Source: a virus
Length of the DNA: 64,000 nt
Strand: one strand, 5' to 3'
Virus record (IMG/VR): IMGVR_UViG_3300005340_000004
Location: 1 to 64,000 of that record
The stretch's first letter is position 1. Every line of letters starts with the position of its first letter. The position numbers and the translations under genes are program-made. This document shows positions 1-8,515 of this stretch, one piece after another. Below the pieces are notes generated by a model, which was not told the DNA's origin, searched no databases, and saw nothing but the letters and a program-made list of their open reading frames with translations.

Positions 1-189
1 GTCAGCTTGAAATTGCTGTTGCTTCATCCACAACTGATGATTTTCAATCGCTTCTTTGCGCTGACGGCGAACAGACCATGGCATCTCATCACCAAAAGCA
101 AATCCTTTGGCTACGTTTGAAAGAACGTCTACAGGTTGCGTTGCCTGCTGGTAGGCACTCAGATAGGGGATGTCAACTAAACTTGGCAT
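1..189 (-). CDS. Partial virion-module protein, N-terminal 63 residues
   Basis: The reading frame opens with ATG at 189 and runs off the left edge, so only the N-terminus is visible. It begins MPSLVDIPYLSAYQQ and becomes Gln- and Arg-rich near the edge. It follows the 416-residue gene by one base, so it belongs to the same late transcript. The family is not recognised; an internal or minor virion protein is likely from position alone. Confidence 0.7.
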   Translation of the reverse strand, partial: MPSLVDIPYLSAYQQATQPVDVLSNVAKGFAFGDEMPWSVRRQRKEAIENHQLWMKQQQFQAD

Positions 190-190
190 A

Positions 191-1441
191 TTACCTATTC
201 ATGTAGGGGCTAAAAAAATCGTCCACAGATTGACCGTAATTAGTATTCCCAAAATTGGAAAGTCCCTGACGGAAAGCTGAATTGTCAGCATATTGAGATG
301 TTCCGGCTTGCGGTCCGAATAGTCCATTCCCGCCACCGCCATAAGCTGACAAACCCGTTCCTACACCTTGAGATACGCCGCCAATGATGCTGTTCCACAA
401 CTGATTCTGCTGCTGTTGTTGGGCTAGAGCATTTGTGTTTGCGCCAGTCGCGTTAATATCCTGCTGTTGGTTGAAAATTCCAGCGTCCGCTTGCGCTTGG
501 TTAGCCATCAATTGAGCGATCTTGTAAGCTGCTTCAGTCCGAGATTCTGCGCTCTTTCCCATGATTCCAGCAATGAGGCGTTCTTTTTCGGCTTGGGAGA
601 TTGCTCCCTGAGCCAACAGATTAGTAATCGCGCTTGTCGCCTGATTTTTGAACTGCGCCGTATTCGTGGCGTTCGCGTTGAATACCTGATTCTGCTGCCT
701 GTTCTCACTCGTCGCCTGACTGAGAAGCTGTTGAGGAGTGAAAAGAGAATTAAGTGTGCTGGCCTGAAACGGGCTGAGAGATGCGCTTGCCGCAATACTT
801 CCGGGCAGCATGGCCGCTCCTTGCTGCTGAAGCTGAAGGGAAGTAAGTCCCAAGTCTCTTGCCGTTAGATTGCGTGCAGCTTGTGAACCGCTAAACCCAC
901 CAGACAGCGCTTGTTCGGCTGTGCTGTTTTGAATCTGAGCATAGTCGGATTGCGGGATGTCTCCACGCAACATGCTTTGGACGTTACGGGAAAGGAGTCG
1001 GGAGTTGCCTGCGGCTTGCGGAGCGAACTTCTGAATATCCTGCAAGTAGGCTCGGTTATCCCGATTAGTTACCGCTTGGTTCTGACGGAAGATTTTCGGC
1101 GCATATTTTCCTTGTCCGAGGTAGTCTTGAAGACCCTGAGAATAATTGGTCGGAGTGTATTTCTGATACTGAGGTGCAACCCAGTTCTCCTGAGTGTATT
1201 GGATAGCTGGTGCAAAGTTAGCTGCTCCAGTTGTTCCGTTGTTTAGATAACCAAGAGTCTGGGAATAGTCCGTAAAGCCATTGCCTTTAAGGTAGTCGAT
1301 GGCTCCAGAGTAATCAGGGGTTTCGTAGGTTGGCGTTTGGTATCCACCTGCGCCGCCCGTCCCTTGTTGAGATGCTAAGTATGCAGCAAGGGCGCTCCCT
1401 CCTACTGCCACCGCTGTTCCGCCTACTGCAACGCCTGACAT
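191..1441 (-). CDS. Putative internal virion protein, Gly/Ala-rich ends
   Basis: This 416-residue protein has a Gly/Ala/Val-rich hydrophobic N-terminus (residues 1-25) that could insert into a membrane, a Gln/Asn-rich helical middle (about 100-345) and a Gly-rich tail. The composition suits a podovirus ejection or internal core protein, but no family was recognised. A ribosome site GGAGGAAC lies just before the ATG. Its start overlaps the end of the cupin-like gene upstream by 19 bases, which points to coupled late translation. Function is inferred from composition and position. Confidence 0.75.
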   Translation of the reverse strand: MSGVAVGGTAVAVGGSALAAYLASQQGTGGAGGYQTPTYETPDYSGAIDYLKGNGFTDYSQTLGYLNNGTTGAANFAPAIQYTQENWVAPQYQKYTPTNYSQGLQDYLGQGKYAPKIFRQNQAVTNRDNRAYLQDIQKFAPQAAGNSRLLSRNVQSMLRGDIPQSDYAQIQNSTAEQALSGGFSGSQAARNLTARDLGLTSLQLQQQGAAMLPGSIAASASLSPFQASTLNSLFTPQQLLSQATSENRQQNQVFNANATNTAQFKNQATSAITNLLAQGAISQAEKERLIAGIMGKSAESRTEAAYKIAQLMANQAQADAGIFNQQQDINATGANTNALAQQQQQNQLWNSIIGGVSQGVGTGLSAYGGGGNGLFGPQAGTSQYADNSAFRQGLSNFGNTNYGQSVDDFFSPYMNR

Positions 1442-1953
1442 AATTGTTCCTCCATCAAATTAGGCTGAATGCCTTCCATGTGAAATTCCATTAGTTCATC
1501 CAACTTTTTCTGCTGCTCCTCATTAAGCAGCGGATTAACGTAATGGTCATAAACTCGTTTTTGAACTTCCTCAACTGTTGTTTCTGTTGCTGGATGAGCT
1601 GTAGTCCAAACCATGTCTTCGTGAACAAGCCCGACTCGTTGGGTTCCGGCCAATGTAAAATTGGAAACCGGACCTTTAATTCTAAACCAGCCAGTCTCTT
1701 TGGTATAGATGCTCACATCACCTCTAAGAAGCATATATTGATGAGTGGTATTGTGAATTTTGCTAACCAAAACAGAGCCTTTTGGAGCATGAAGTTCTCT
1801 TACATAAAAACCTCCTACAAAATGATGATAGGTGGGATATGAAACAGCAGGAAGTTCAAGCATGTCCCTGACAAGCTCATCTATTTTTTCGTCAACGTTT
1901 CTGCCCTTAGCAAAGACAGGATGCTCAACTTTGATTTGTTCCAAGACTTCCAT
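1423..1953 (-). CDS. Cupin-like virion-associated protein
   Basis: This 176-residue protein contains a cupin-like core at about residues 55-120, with a His-containing segment (KIHNTTHQYMLLRGDVSIY), a Gly-turn, and a second His/Glu segment (GLVHEDMVWTTAHP). Small cupin-fold proteins occur in many phage tail or virion modules, though their ligands are rarely known. AGGAG lies about ten bases before the ATG, and the start touches the end of the 333-residue gene upstream. A metal-binding or structural role is inferred, not shown. Confidence 0.7.
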   Translation of the reverse strand: MEVLEQIKVEHPVFAKGRNVDEKIDELVRDMLELPAVSYPTYHHFVGGFYVRELHAPKGSVLVSKIHNTTHQYMLLRGDVSIYTKETGWFRIKGPVSNFTLAGTQRVGLVHEDMVWTTAHPATETTVEEVQKRVYDHYVNPLLNEEQQKKLDELMEFHMEGIQPNLMEEQLCQALQ

Positions 1954-2954
1954 TAGTAGAAACTCCTAACTGGCGCATAATTGCCGAATCCTGCGATTTT
2001 TACCTTCATGCTGACCTGACTGCCTTGGAATTGTTTAAGCTCGTTCTGAAGATACCTGATGGCGTTTGCCTCATATTCTTTAGCCAAATCAGGATTGTTA
2101 GTTTTTTCGTAAAACAAGGCCATAACCATGTTCTTCAACGCGCCTGCTGCGGTGATGGGAACGATGTCTGTATCCCGAACAAGGTTGTTGAAACGAGTTT
2201 TGACAAGAAAAGTCAGGGGATGGTAACGCTCGACTGGCTCATCTGTATCATCACAACGAGTGGGGCAGAATCCGCCATAGTAATAGCGACGAAAGGCAGG
2301 GATGGTGTCGTTTGGATCAAGAATAACCAAAAGTCCCGCGTTTAGATTGGTGTCTGGATCAACCTGATAAATACGGATAGGTCCGGTCGTGTATTCCTTT
2401 TGAATCGCCTCAAGTTTTGTCCAAGTTACCGTAGTTGTGGGAGGTGTAGCGTTATTGAAAACAAGAACTTCTCCATCCACCCACTCTCCATCGCTTTGGG
2501 TTTGGACTCTGTTGCCATCGCTGTTGACGCCTTGAAGTAGGATGTGTCCACCATCATCAACCGAAAGATCGTTGTAAATGCGAACCTTCATCTCTCCAGT
2601 GATGTCAAACGCCGTGCAGAAATTATCTCCTAGTTCTGCCATTGCAGGCCATGAGTTACATTCACTCATCTTCCACGGCCCACCCGGAAGGAACTCATAC
2701 CACTGATTATGAACGGTAACTGGAACTCCGCAGTCGGCAAACTCAAGGATGGTTTCGACGTTCCTTGGCATGGTGATTACCCCTGCACGGTGGCAGAAAG
2801 CAACTTGCCGAATGGTGTCCTTCCACTTTCCGCTATCAATCAGACGAGCGCATGCCTCATTGATAGCTGCTCCTACAGCGGGATCATCAGGACATTTTCC
2901 TCCATCCGCAAAAGGAGCAAGCTGGGTTTTGGCCTCTAGGAAGTTAGTTCTCAT
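1953..2954 (-). CDS. Putative head-tail connector or tail tubular protein
   Basis: This 333-residue protein has an N-terminal helix with AAINEACARLIDSGKW, several beta-rich blocks, and a helical C-terminus containing ALFYEKTNNPDLAKEYE followed by a long amphipathic helix. This layout resembles gp11-like tail tubular or connector proteins of podoviruses. That assignment is by pattern and by its place among tail genes, not by a diagnostic motif. It overlaps the collar-like gene by four bases. Confidence 0.65.
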   Translation of the reverse strand: MRTNFLEAKTQLAPFADGGKCPDDPAVGAAINEACARLIDSGKWKDTIRQVAFCHRAGVITMPRNVETILEFADCGVPVTVHNQWYEFLPGGPWKMSECNSWPAMAELGDNFCTAFDITGEMKVRIYNDLSVDDGGHILLQGVNSDGNRVQTQSDGEWVDGEVLVFNNATPPTTTVTWTKLEAIQKEYTTGPIRIYQVDPDTNLNAGLLVILDPNDTIPAFRRYYYGGFCPTRCDDTDEPVERYHPLTFLVKTRFNNLVRDTDIVPITAAGALKNMVMALFYEKTNNPDLAKEYEANAIRYLQNELKQFQGSQVSMKVKIAGFGNYAPVRSFY

Positions 2955-3664
2955 GCCAGAGGGTCATATTGGACATATGCCAACGCAAGCCAAGGAGGAA
3001 GGATATTGAATGGCTGTGGGCGGGCATCTCCGGCTCCAACTACCACAACATCGTATTGATTCTCTGAATATCCGTTTGAGCCAAAGACAAAACGATTATT
3101 CCCACCAACCCCGCCTCCTACTGGGAGAGGAATGGTAATCGGAGGGAGGTTATTGATATTTAGCGTCTGTTGTGCCGAACCTCCGCCTCCCTGCTGATCG
3201 TTGTTTGGGTTAACGTCCGACTTCCAACGCCCTGCGCTGTAATCCGTGGAGCCAACGATAAATTTATCCTTCAGATCAAGCGTTCCATGATTTCCATTGC
3301 AAAGAAAGAATCCTTCCATCTGCCCCCCAGCAAGACCTCTGCCTGTGCCATCAAATACACTGGACGGACCTTTGTATTCAAGGATGGCGTATCGAGGAAG
3401 GCCAGTAATCCTGCGCCATGAACCATTGTAAAAGCTATACCATCCGAGCGGAAAGTTAGTTCCTGACTCGATACGGAACCACGGCCTACCCCTGTTTTCG
3501 GCAGATGGGGTAGCGGTCCCGTAATTAAACGTATTAAAGGCGTCAGACTGAAATTGGACAGATAGATTCTGAGCAATAAAGTCAATCATCTCCTGACGGT
3601 TTCCGGGTAAGCAGCCGGTAGGATCAGAAACGATATTGGGAGATACTACGATTGGTTCAGCCAT
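2951..3664 (-). CDS. Tail collar-domain fibre protein
   Basis: This 237-residue protein carries a phage tail-collar signature in its second half: FFLCNGNHGTLDLKDKFIVG (about 136-155), then a Gly/Gln-rich loop and a C-terminal PFNILPPWLALAYVQYD. These are the hallmarks of fibre-tip collar domains that end many phage fibres. The N-terminal part holds a beta-rich segment ending in WYSFYNGSWRRITG. It is preceded by a 294-base gap that looks like a structured RNA. Confidence 0.8.
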   Translation of the reverse strand: MAEPIVVSPNIVSDPTGCLPGNRQEMIDFIAQNLSVQFQSDAFNTFNYGTATPSAENRGRPWFRIESGTNFPLGWYSFYNGSWRRITGLPRYAILEYKGPSSVFDGTGRGLAGGQMEGFFLCNGNHGTLDLKDKFIVGSTDYSAGRWKSDVNPNNDQQGGGGSAQQTLNINNLPPITIPLPVGGGVGGNNRFVFGSNGYSENQYDVVVVGAGDARPQPFNILPPWLALAYVQYDPLA

Positions 3665-3958
3665 TTGGTCTTGACATTCTTATTGTCCTTTTCATCTGAA
3701 CAATCAAGTAATTTGTGATGCTTAACCCCGCTCAAGACAGCATTTATGTTATCGTCTCGGCTTTTTATCCAAGACTTCCAATAGTTTCCTATTGGTTCGG
3801 CATATATCTTCACCTTTCGGTGCGGGGCGCTCGTGGTGCTTTACTGTCCGTTCTGGACTCCATGCACTATGCTCTGGACCTTCACGTTATTCCTAACGCG
3901 CTTGGCTGCTGATTGTCCTTTCGGATGTCCCAGCAATTCACTCCGTATGGGCCTGTAT
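3665..3958 (-). ncRNA. Candidate structured RNA with GNRA-loop hairpins
   Basis: No convincing gene lies in this 294-base gap inside an otherwise packed late operon. Read on the minus strand, 3778-3795 folds as a 7-bp stem closed by a GAAA loop, and 3811-3822 as CACC-GAAA-GGTG. 3916-3925 is a shorter TCC-GAAA-GGA hairpin, and another stem-loop (TCCA...TGGA around a GCA/TGC stem) lies near 3865-3890. GAAA loops are typical of folded RNAs, and on the opposite strand these loops would be TTTC, so the minus strand is favoured. The RNA class is unknown. Confidence 0.5.
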
Positions 3959-5071
3959 TTAGTCAGTAATTCCGGGATAACTCCTTTGGCTGATGGTGAA
4001 TTTAGTGTCGCTTGAAATCCATCCTCTTACATCTGGAGGCGTAACTTCCGGGCCTCTCCATCCGTAAAATTCAAAAACGTAAACATAGGTTCCGGCAGTA
4101 GTTGGAATGGCTATGTTGTTCCACAAAACCTGAGTCAAGTCCAGACCTGATGCGGTCGATCCTCCATATTGAGCGGAAAATAAAACCTGTTGATTGGCTC
4201 CAATGCACGCGCACACGAACCTCAGACATGCCTTGCGTCGAGTGTAATCGGTGAAAGGAGGGTTGTCGGGTGAAGGCTCAACTGTTTTAAGAAGAACTGA
4301 TGCCGTATAAGGACTGTGAAGCAGATAGGGGTAGTCAACCAGCCCGCAATTACATGGCGAGAAATTGGCGATAACACTTTTATTGTTATCAATAAGCAAG
4401 GATTCAGGATTGTTCATTCCGCTTAAATCCCCTCCCCATCCCGTGAATGAACCTGTGTTGGCCAGTGCCCCCAAATTTGCGGTTTGACCAGCTTGATAAC
4501 TCCCAAGCCCTGTAATGGTTCCTGCTCCATCTGGAGAAACTGTTCCTGTAACTTCGTATGTAGGATAGGTGAAAAATGCCGTCAAGGATTGGTCCGAATC
4601 CATCAAGACATCAATTGGATTGTCTATTGATCCGTTACTCCAATGGTCAAAAACAGAGTAGGTATTTGGGATGGCAGTTACAGTAGCTGTATCTCCATAG
4701 CTGTAATTTCCTTGTCCTGTGGTTGTTCCTGATCCCGATGGCGAGACGGTTACCGAAAGGTTGATGCCGATAAGCTCAAAATTGGCAACAAGGGTTTTAT
4801 CCCCATCCATAAAAACAGACGCAGGATTGTCCGACAAAACCAAGTCTCCGCTCCATCCATTAAATTCGTATCCTTCTGCCGGATAAGCCTGAATTTGAAC
4901 TTGGCTGCCTGCTGCCCATGATCCTGCGCCAGTAGTCGTTCCGCCGTCGCTAGGATCAGAAGAAAGAGTAATTGTGTAGGTTTGGGTTCCTGGGGGGTCG
5001 GGATTGGCTCGATCTATGTTGTAGCCATAGCTCCCATCCCCGCAGCAATCATGTTTGTCGCAGTCAGGCAT
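3959..5071 (-). CDS. Virion protein with three InlB-type bacterial repeats
   Basis: This 370-residue protein has three tandem repeats of about 70 residues in its first 240 residues. Each follows the pattern GxGxYxxG...A.....F..W......NP......D....A.F, as in divergent InlB B-repeat (Flg_new-like) domains. The C-terminal 130 residues are unrelated, Cys-containing and unrecognised. Such repeats are common in bacterial surface proteins and suggest a surface-exposed adhesive role on the virion. It lies between the fibre and the large tail gene. A copy of the dispersed palindrome sits inside the gene at 4380. Confidence 0.75.
   Translation of the reverse strand: MPDCDKHDCCGDGSYGYNIDRANPDPPGTQTYTITLSSDPSDGGTTTGAGSWAAGSQVQIQAYPAEGYEFNGWSGDLVLSDNPASVFMDGDKTLVANFELIGINLSVTVSPSGSGTTTGQGNYSYGDTATVTAIPNTYSVFDHWSNGSIDNPIDVLMDSDQSLTAFFTYPTYEVTGTVSPDGAGTITGLGSYQAGQTANLGALANTGSFTGWGGDLSGMNNPESLLIDNNKSVIANFSPCNCGLVDYPYLLHSPYTASVLLKTVEPSPDNPPFTDYTRRKACLRFVCACIGANQQVLFSAQYGGSTASGLDLTQVLWNNIAIPTTAGTYVYVFEFYGWRGPEVTPPDVRGWISSDTKFTISQRSYPGITD
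4380..4395. repeat. Palindromic 16-mer, exact copy
   Basis: TTATTGTTATCAATAA, inside the InlB-repeat gene, where it encodes LLIDNNK. Confidence 0.85.
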
Positions 5072-6963
5072 CAGCAGGTCCCAAATACAGGCTCCTTTGC
5101 ATCAATGCAAATTTCTTTGATCGCACGGATTCTCATGTGGCCCGTCCATTCGATCAACCATTGAAACTCATAGCCTTTGTCGGAAAGATAACTGGCATTT
5201 GGCAAACACTCACTTTTTGCCGAAAATATAACCGCCGGTTTATAAGTGGGGTGCCTGTTTAAGTTTGTGGGGCATTGTTCGTTGCAAACCTCGTCCTCAC
5301 TACAGTCTTGACCCGTTTTCCATGGGATCATGCAGGGGTATTGATCTGGTCGATAGCTGATGGACCAATCCACAGTTCCGATGATCTGATCCCTCCACCA
5401 CATTCCATGGGTCAGTTGTTTTAACCCAAAAGGGTTTTGATGGGTAAAGCTGCGTGTCCACACCTTGCTTTGAATGCGCCGTTTCTCGTTATCAACAATA
5501 TCGAACGGAGAATCTACAGTCAGCTCCCAGAGTTCGTTGTATTCCCCTCCGTTGATCGTCGAACCTTGAGTGATTGTTCCGGTTTGCCTTAGAGGGACAA
5601 CTGTGATGTCGGATGCACCAATCGAATCCACTTTAAACATCCCGGCGTTTTGAATGCCGATGTTCTGACCAACTTCAAAAATATCCGTGTCTTGAACAAC
5701 AAAAGTAAGCCCAGTGACTAGCCCAACTTTTCCGTAGCTCGTGTCGTCAATCTTTCGGACCAGAGCGAAGCATCGTTCAGTTGAGTTAAATGTTCCTTTG
5801 ACAATCTGAACAATGTTAAGGCCATCCCATAGGCCATCCCAAACCGGAGGGGCTTTGGATTGAATGCTTTGTTGTGGCTGGCTGTCTAGGGCCAGAAGAC
5901 CCTTGTGATAGCAGTATGTTCCGGCAAATTGGGGTGCAGTCGTGATTAAAACTCGACCATTGAAATAGACGCCGGATGCGAATTGCAGGAATTGCTGAGT
6001 GTCTGTGTTGACCCACTGCTGAACCTCGTTCGACTGAGGGGTGTTTCCGTTAAAGCCTTGTTGGGCGCGGGCCATGCGGTAGCTGCGAATGCCATCGGGA
6101 GAACGGTAAAAAATATCTCCGTTGAGCAGAACTGCACCATCTTGGGACGACCATCCTACGTCCAGAAGAGCTACTTGTTGAAAGCCTTGCGTCTCTTTCC
6201 ATACTGCCCTTGGGATGCTTCCGTTGACGCTTGCCACACCGTAATCTGCGCCAATAAGAAGCTGTCCTTGGCCGGTGGCGGTGTCTTGAAGGGGAATGAA
6301 GGCCATTCCATTTATGTTGCCCATGTTGGCCGTGAGACGAAATGCCCCTCCTTCGGACAGGAAGTTATCTTCTGAAAACGTAACTACGTTAGTTGATCCT
6401 CCAACAATGTCTCCTGCGGTAAATTGATTGTCTCTAGCTACCCACAACCTTCCCCAGCCATAAGCCATGGCTGTACCTACTGGAATGTCCGTGTCTTTTC
6501 CAGTGGTCCTAGTTCCGCTTAGTCCCTTGAAATAGATGGGGGGAGATTCGCCGTCTTGGATTACAAAGTAATCCGCCGCCTGACACATGTAGGCCTTGGG
6601 TAAATCTTTTGGGTTTGGAGTTCCTGCGGGAGTGATGTTGCTGACGTTGAAATTATTACAAACGTCGATAGCGAACTGACATCCATCAATGTTAGCGATC
6701 AGAAAGTTTTGGCCGGTTTGGTAAAATCCCAACCCCTGAGGGTTTCCGAGTTGGAACAGAGTCTGATCGTCGTTTCTTGAAAACGATAAAGCACGTTTAA
6801 TCCAACCGGGTCGGGTCGCGATATAGCCATTTCTGGCCGTCGCGTTGACCATGCACGCAACTTGGTTTGGATTGATGAGTGAAGGGTCTTTACCCCCATC
6901 CATGCCTCCCAACGAGGAAAGCATGCCATCTCCGGCTACTGCGTCTGGAGTCCTCTGACTCAT
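5071..6963 (-). CDS. Large tail protein (tubular/stopper-like)
   Basis: This 630-residue, mostly beta-type protein has repeated blocks such as GRLWVARDNQF and GVYFNGRVLITTAP that resemble propeller blades. Its N-terminus (GGMDGGKDPSLINPNQ) resembles those of podovirus tail tubular B-like or tail knob proteins. The C-terminus is Cys-rich. The next gene starts one base from its stop codon. The role is inferred from size, composition and position. Confidence 0.65.
   Translation of the reverse strand: MSQRTPDAVAGDGMLSSLGGMDGGKDPSLINPNQVACMVNATARNGYIATRPGWIKRALSFSRNDDQTLFQLGNPQGLGFYQTGQNFLIANIDGCQFAIDVCNNFNVSNITPAGTPNPKDLPKAYMCQAADYFVIQDGESPPIYFKGLSGTRTTGKDTDIPVGTAMAYGWGRLWVARDNQFTAGDIVGGSTNVVTFSEDNFLSEGGAFRLTANMGNINGMAFIPLQDTATGQGQLLIGADYGVASVNGSIPRAVWKETQGFQQVALLDVGWSSQDGAVLLNGDIFYRSPDGIRSYRMARAQQGFNGNTPQSNEVQQWVNTDTQQFLQFASGVYFNGRVLITTAPQFAGTYCYHKGLLALDSQPQQSIQSKAPPVWDGLWDGLNIVQIVKGTFNSTERCFALVRKIDDTSYGKVGLVTGLTFVVQDTDIFEVGQNIGIQNAGMFKVDSIGASDITVVPLRQTGTITQGSTINGGEYNELWELTVDSPFDIVDNEKRRIQSKVWTRSFTHQNPFGLKQLTHGMWWRDQIIGTVDWSISYRPDQYPCMIPWKTGQDCSEDEVCNEQCPTNLNRHPTYKPAVIFSAKSECLPNASYLSDKGYEFQWLIEWTGHMRIRAIKEICIDAKEPVFGTC
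5483..5498. repeat. Palindromic 16-mer, 15/16 match
   Basis: TTCTCGTTATCAACAA, inside the large tail gene; one base differs from the consensus. Confidence 0.5.
6774..6789. repeat. Palindromic 16-mer, exact copy
   Basis: TTCTTGAAAACGATAA, inside the large tail gene near its 5' end. Confidence 0.8.
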
Positions 6964-6968
6964 CCCTC

Positions 6969-7289
6969 TTAGGTGAACGTAATATTACGCCACGCTCCCC
7001 CAATGTAGAGCTTCAAAGTATTGTCAGCACTATTCCACTGAATCAAATTCTCTCTGGCCGTTCCATCTCCCGTTGTTGCTTTGATAACGGCAAGCGGGAT
7101 TCCTCCGTCAGCATTGACCGGATATTGGATGCGATCCGTAGTCAAATCCTCAATGTTTAACTGATAATTGGCTGTATCAGCCGTGGTTGAAAGTCCTTGG
7201 ATACCTAAGGCGGATTTGGCTGCAATAACCGTCTTTGATCCCGTTCCGCCTTCGGAGATTGGCAAAACTTGTGGTGATCCTGTAGCCAT
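6969..7289 (-). CDS. Small tail-fibre-associated protein
   Basis: This 106-residue protein contains ISEGGTGSKTVIAAKSALGI, a GGTG-type segment often found in phage tail-fibre shafts. The C-terminus ends in a short beta block (KLYIGGAWRNITF) typical of a fibre tip. Its start overlaps the end of the fibre gene upstream by one base. The two GGTG segments in that neighbour suggest related fibre parts. Confidence 0.65.
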   Translation of the reverse strand: MATGSPQVLPISEGGTGSKTVIAAKSALGIQGLSTTADTANYQLNIEDLTTDRIQYPVNADGGIPLAVIKATTGDGTARENLIQWNSADNTLKLYIGGAWRNITFT

Positions 7290-8467
7290 TATGGTAGTCG
7301 GTTCCAGTTAGTGTTGGATGCCTGAAAAATGAACGCTACTGCTCCATAATTTAGGTTCAGGGCATAAGATGTGGCTCCAAGAATGGTGTCAGAGCCGGAC
7401 CTTGAAATCGTGATAGCATTCGTTCCCGCCAGCCCTCCTCCATCAATAATCCTCACAACTCGACCGTCTGATCCTGCTGGGAGTGTGATTGCCTGAGTTC
7501 CCGTTGCTGAATACGTCGAAACCACTGTCTCAACATTGGTCCATGCGCTAAACGTGGATGCGCTTGCTACTGTTTTTGATTTGAAAGTCTGAGTCCAACT
7601 TCCTTCCAGTCTGCGATTGGCAAAGTCTCCTGAAATTGTTCCGGCTAGATCGTAGATAGACCTTGCTGCTGCCGTGAAAAGAAAGGCAGCGAAAGTAGAA
7701 ATTGTTGCTGCAAAACTGCTTCCATTAAATGCCTGAGTTCCAGTGTAGGTATTGTTATCAGATTTACCCGGAACTGCTAGGGATGTTCTGGCTGCCGATT
7801 CGCTGGATGCTCCGGTTCCTCCATGAACCACTCCCAAAATTCCAGTAATATTTGCTGCGTCTGGAGTATTTGCCGCCCATACCGGAGGGGCGGCCCCATC
7901 CGAAGTAAGGATGTATCCCAAGGTTCCTGCTCCAATTCGGATGTTCGATCCTGCGGAGTAGGTAATTAAGTCTCCGGGGTTTGTAAGAGGAGACAATGCA
8001 TCAAAAGCATCGGTTGCATTATCTTTTCCAGTTCCTCCGTCTGCAATATCCAACGGAGTCAGAAGTGCGTTGGAATAACCGGATGGTGCAATTTGTCTTG
8101 AAATTGCGATGTTTGTTCCCGGAGAGGCGTTGCCCGATGCGCCAGTGTTTTCTAACTCAAGAACAAGGTTGTCTATTGAAACTACCGTAAAAACTCCGGC
8201 TGTTTGAACATACAGTGGCTGTCCAAGAGCGGGCCATGTTCCGTTCAAAACAGGAATTTCTACGCTACTCCCAATAGCAGGCATAACAAATGCCACTGTG
8301 GAAAATGTAAAAGCGTTTACTCCGTTTGTGCCATCAGCCCCCGGTTCGCCTTGCTCGCCTTGGGGGCCAGGAGGCCCTTGGGACGGCTCCGGCGCGAGGC
8401 ATCTGTTTGCATCACAGCAGCAACCATGAAAGGCTAGGGTCTCGTTTGAGCAATTGCAGCAGGCCAT
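7289..8467 (-). CDS. Tail fibre with short collagen-like segment
   Basis: This 392-residue protein starts with a Cys-rich head (ACCNCSNETLAFHGCCC), followed by a short collagen-like Gly-X-Y run (GPPGPQGEQGEPGADG, about 31-48). Fibre-type blocks with GGTG motifs (ADGGTGKDNATDAFDAL, VVHGGTGASSESAARTSL) come next, and then a beta-rich C-terminal domain. The head could form disulphides or bind metal. A trimeric host-binding fibre is the best reading. Confidence 0.8.
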   Translation of the reverse strand: MACCNCSNETLAFHGCCCDANRCLAPEPSQGPPGPQGEQGEPGADGTNGVNAFTFSTVAFVMPAIGSSVEIPVLNGTWPALGQPLYVQTAGVFTVVSIDNLVLELENTGASGNASPGTNIAISRQIAPSGYSNALLTPLDIADGGTGKDNATDAFDALSPLTNPGDLITYSAGSNIRIGAGTLGYILTSDGAAPPVWAANTPDAANITGILGVVHGGTGASSESAARTSLAVPGKSDNNTYTGTQAFNGSSFAATISTFAAFLFTAAARSIYDLAGTISGDFANRRLEGSWTQTFKSKTVASASTFSAWTNVETVVSTYSATGTQAITLPAGSDGRVVRIIDGGGLAGTNAITISRSGSDTILGATSYALNLNYGAVAFIFQASNTNWNRLP

Positions 8468-8515
8468 CGGTGTCTTTATCCGATAGCCTGCCAGAGTTTA
8501 ACTTGCAATCAGAAA

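Noticed and set aside
3665-3958. Group I or II intron
   Set aside because: GAAA-loop stems are present, but no intron core segments or split exons were found; both flanking genes look complete.
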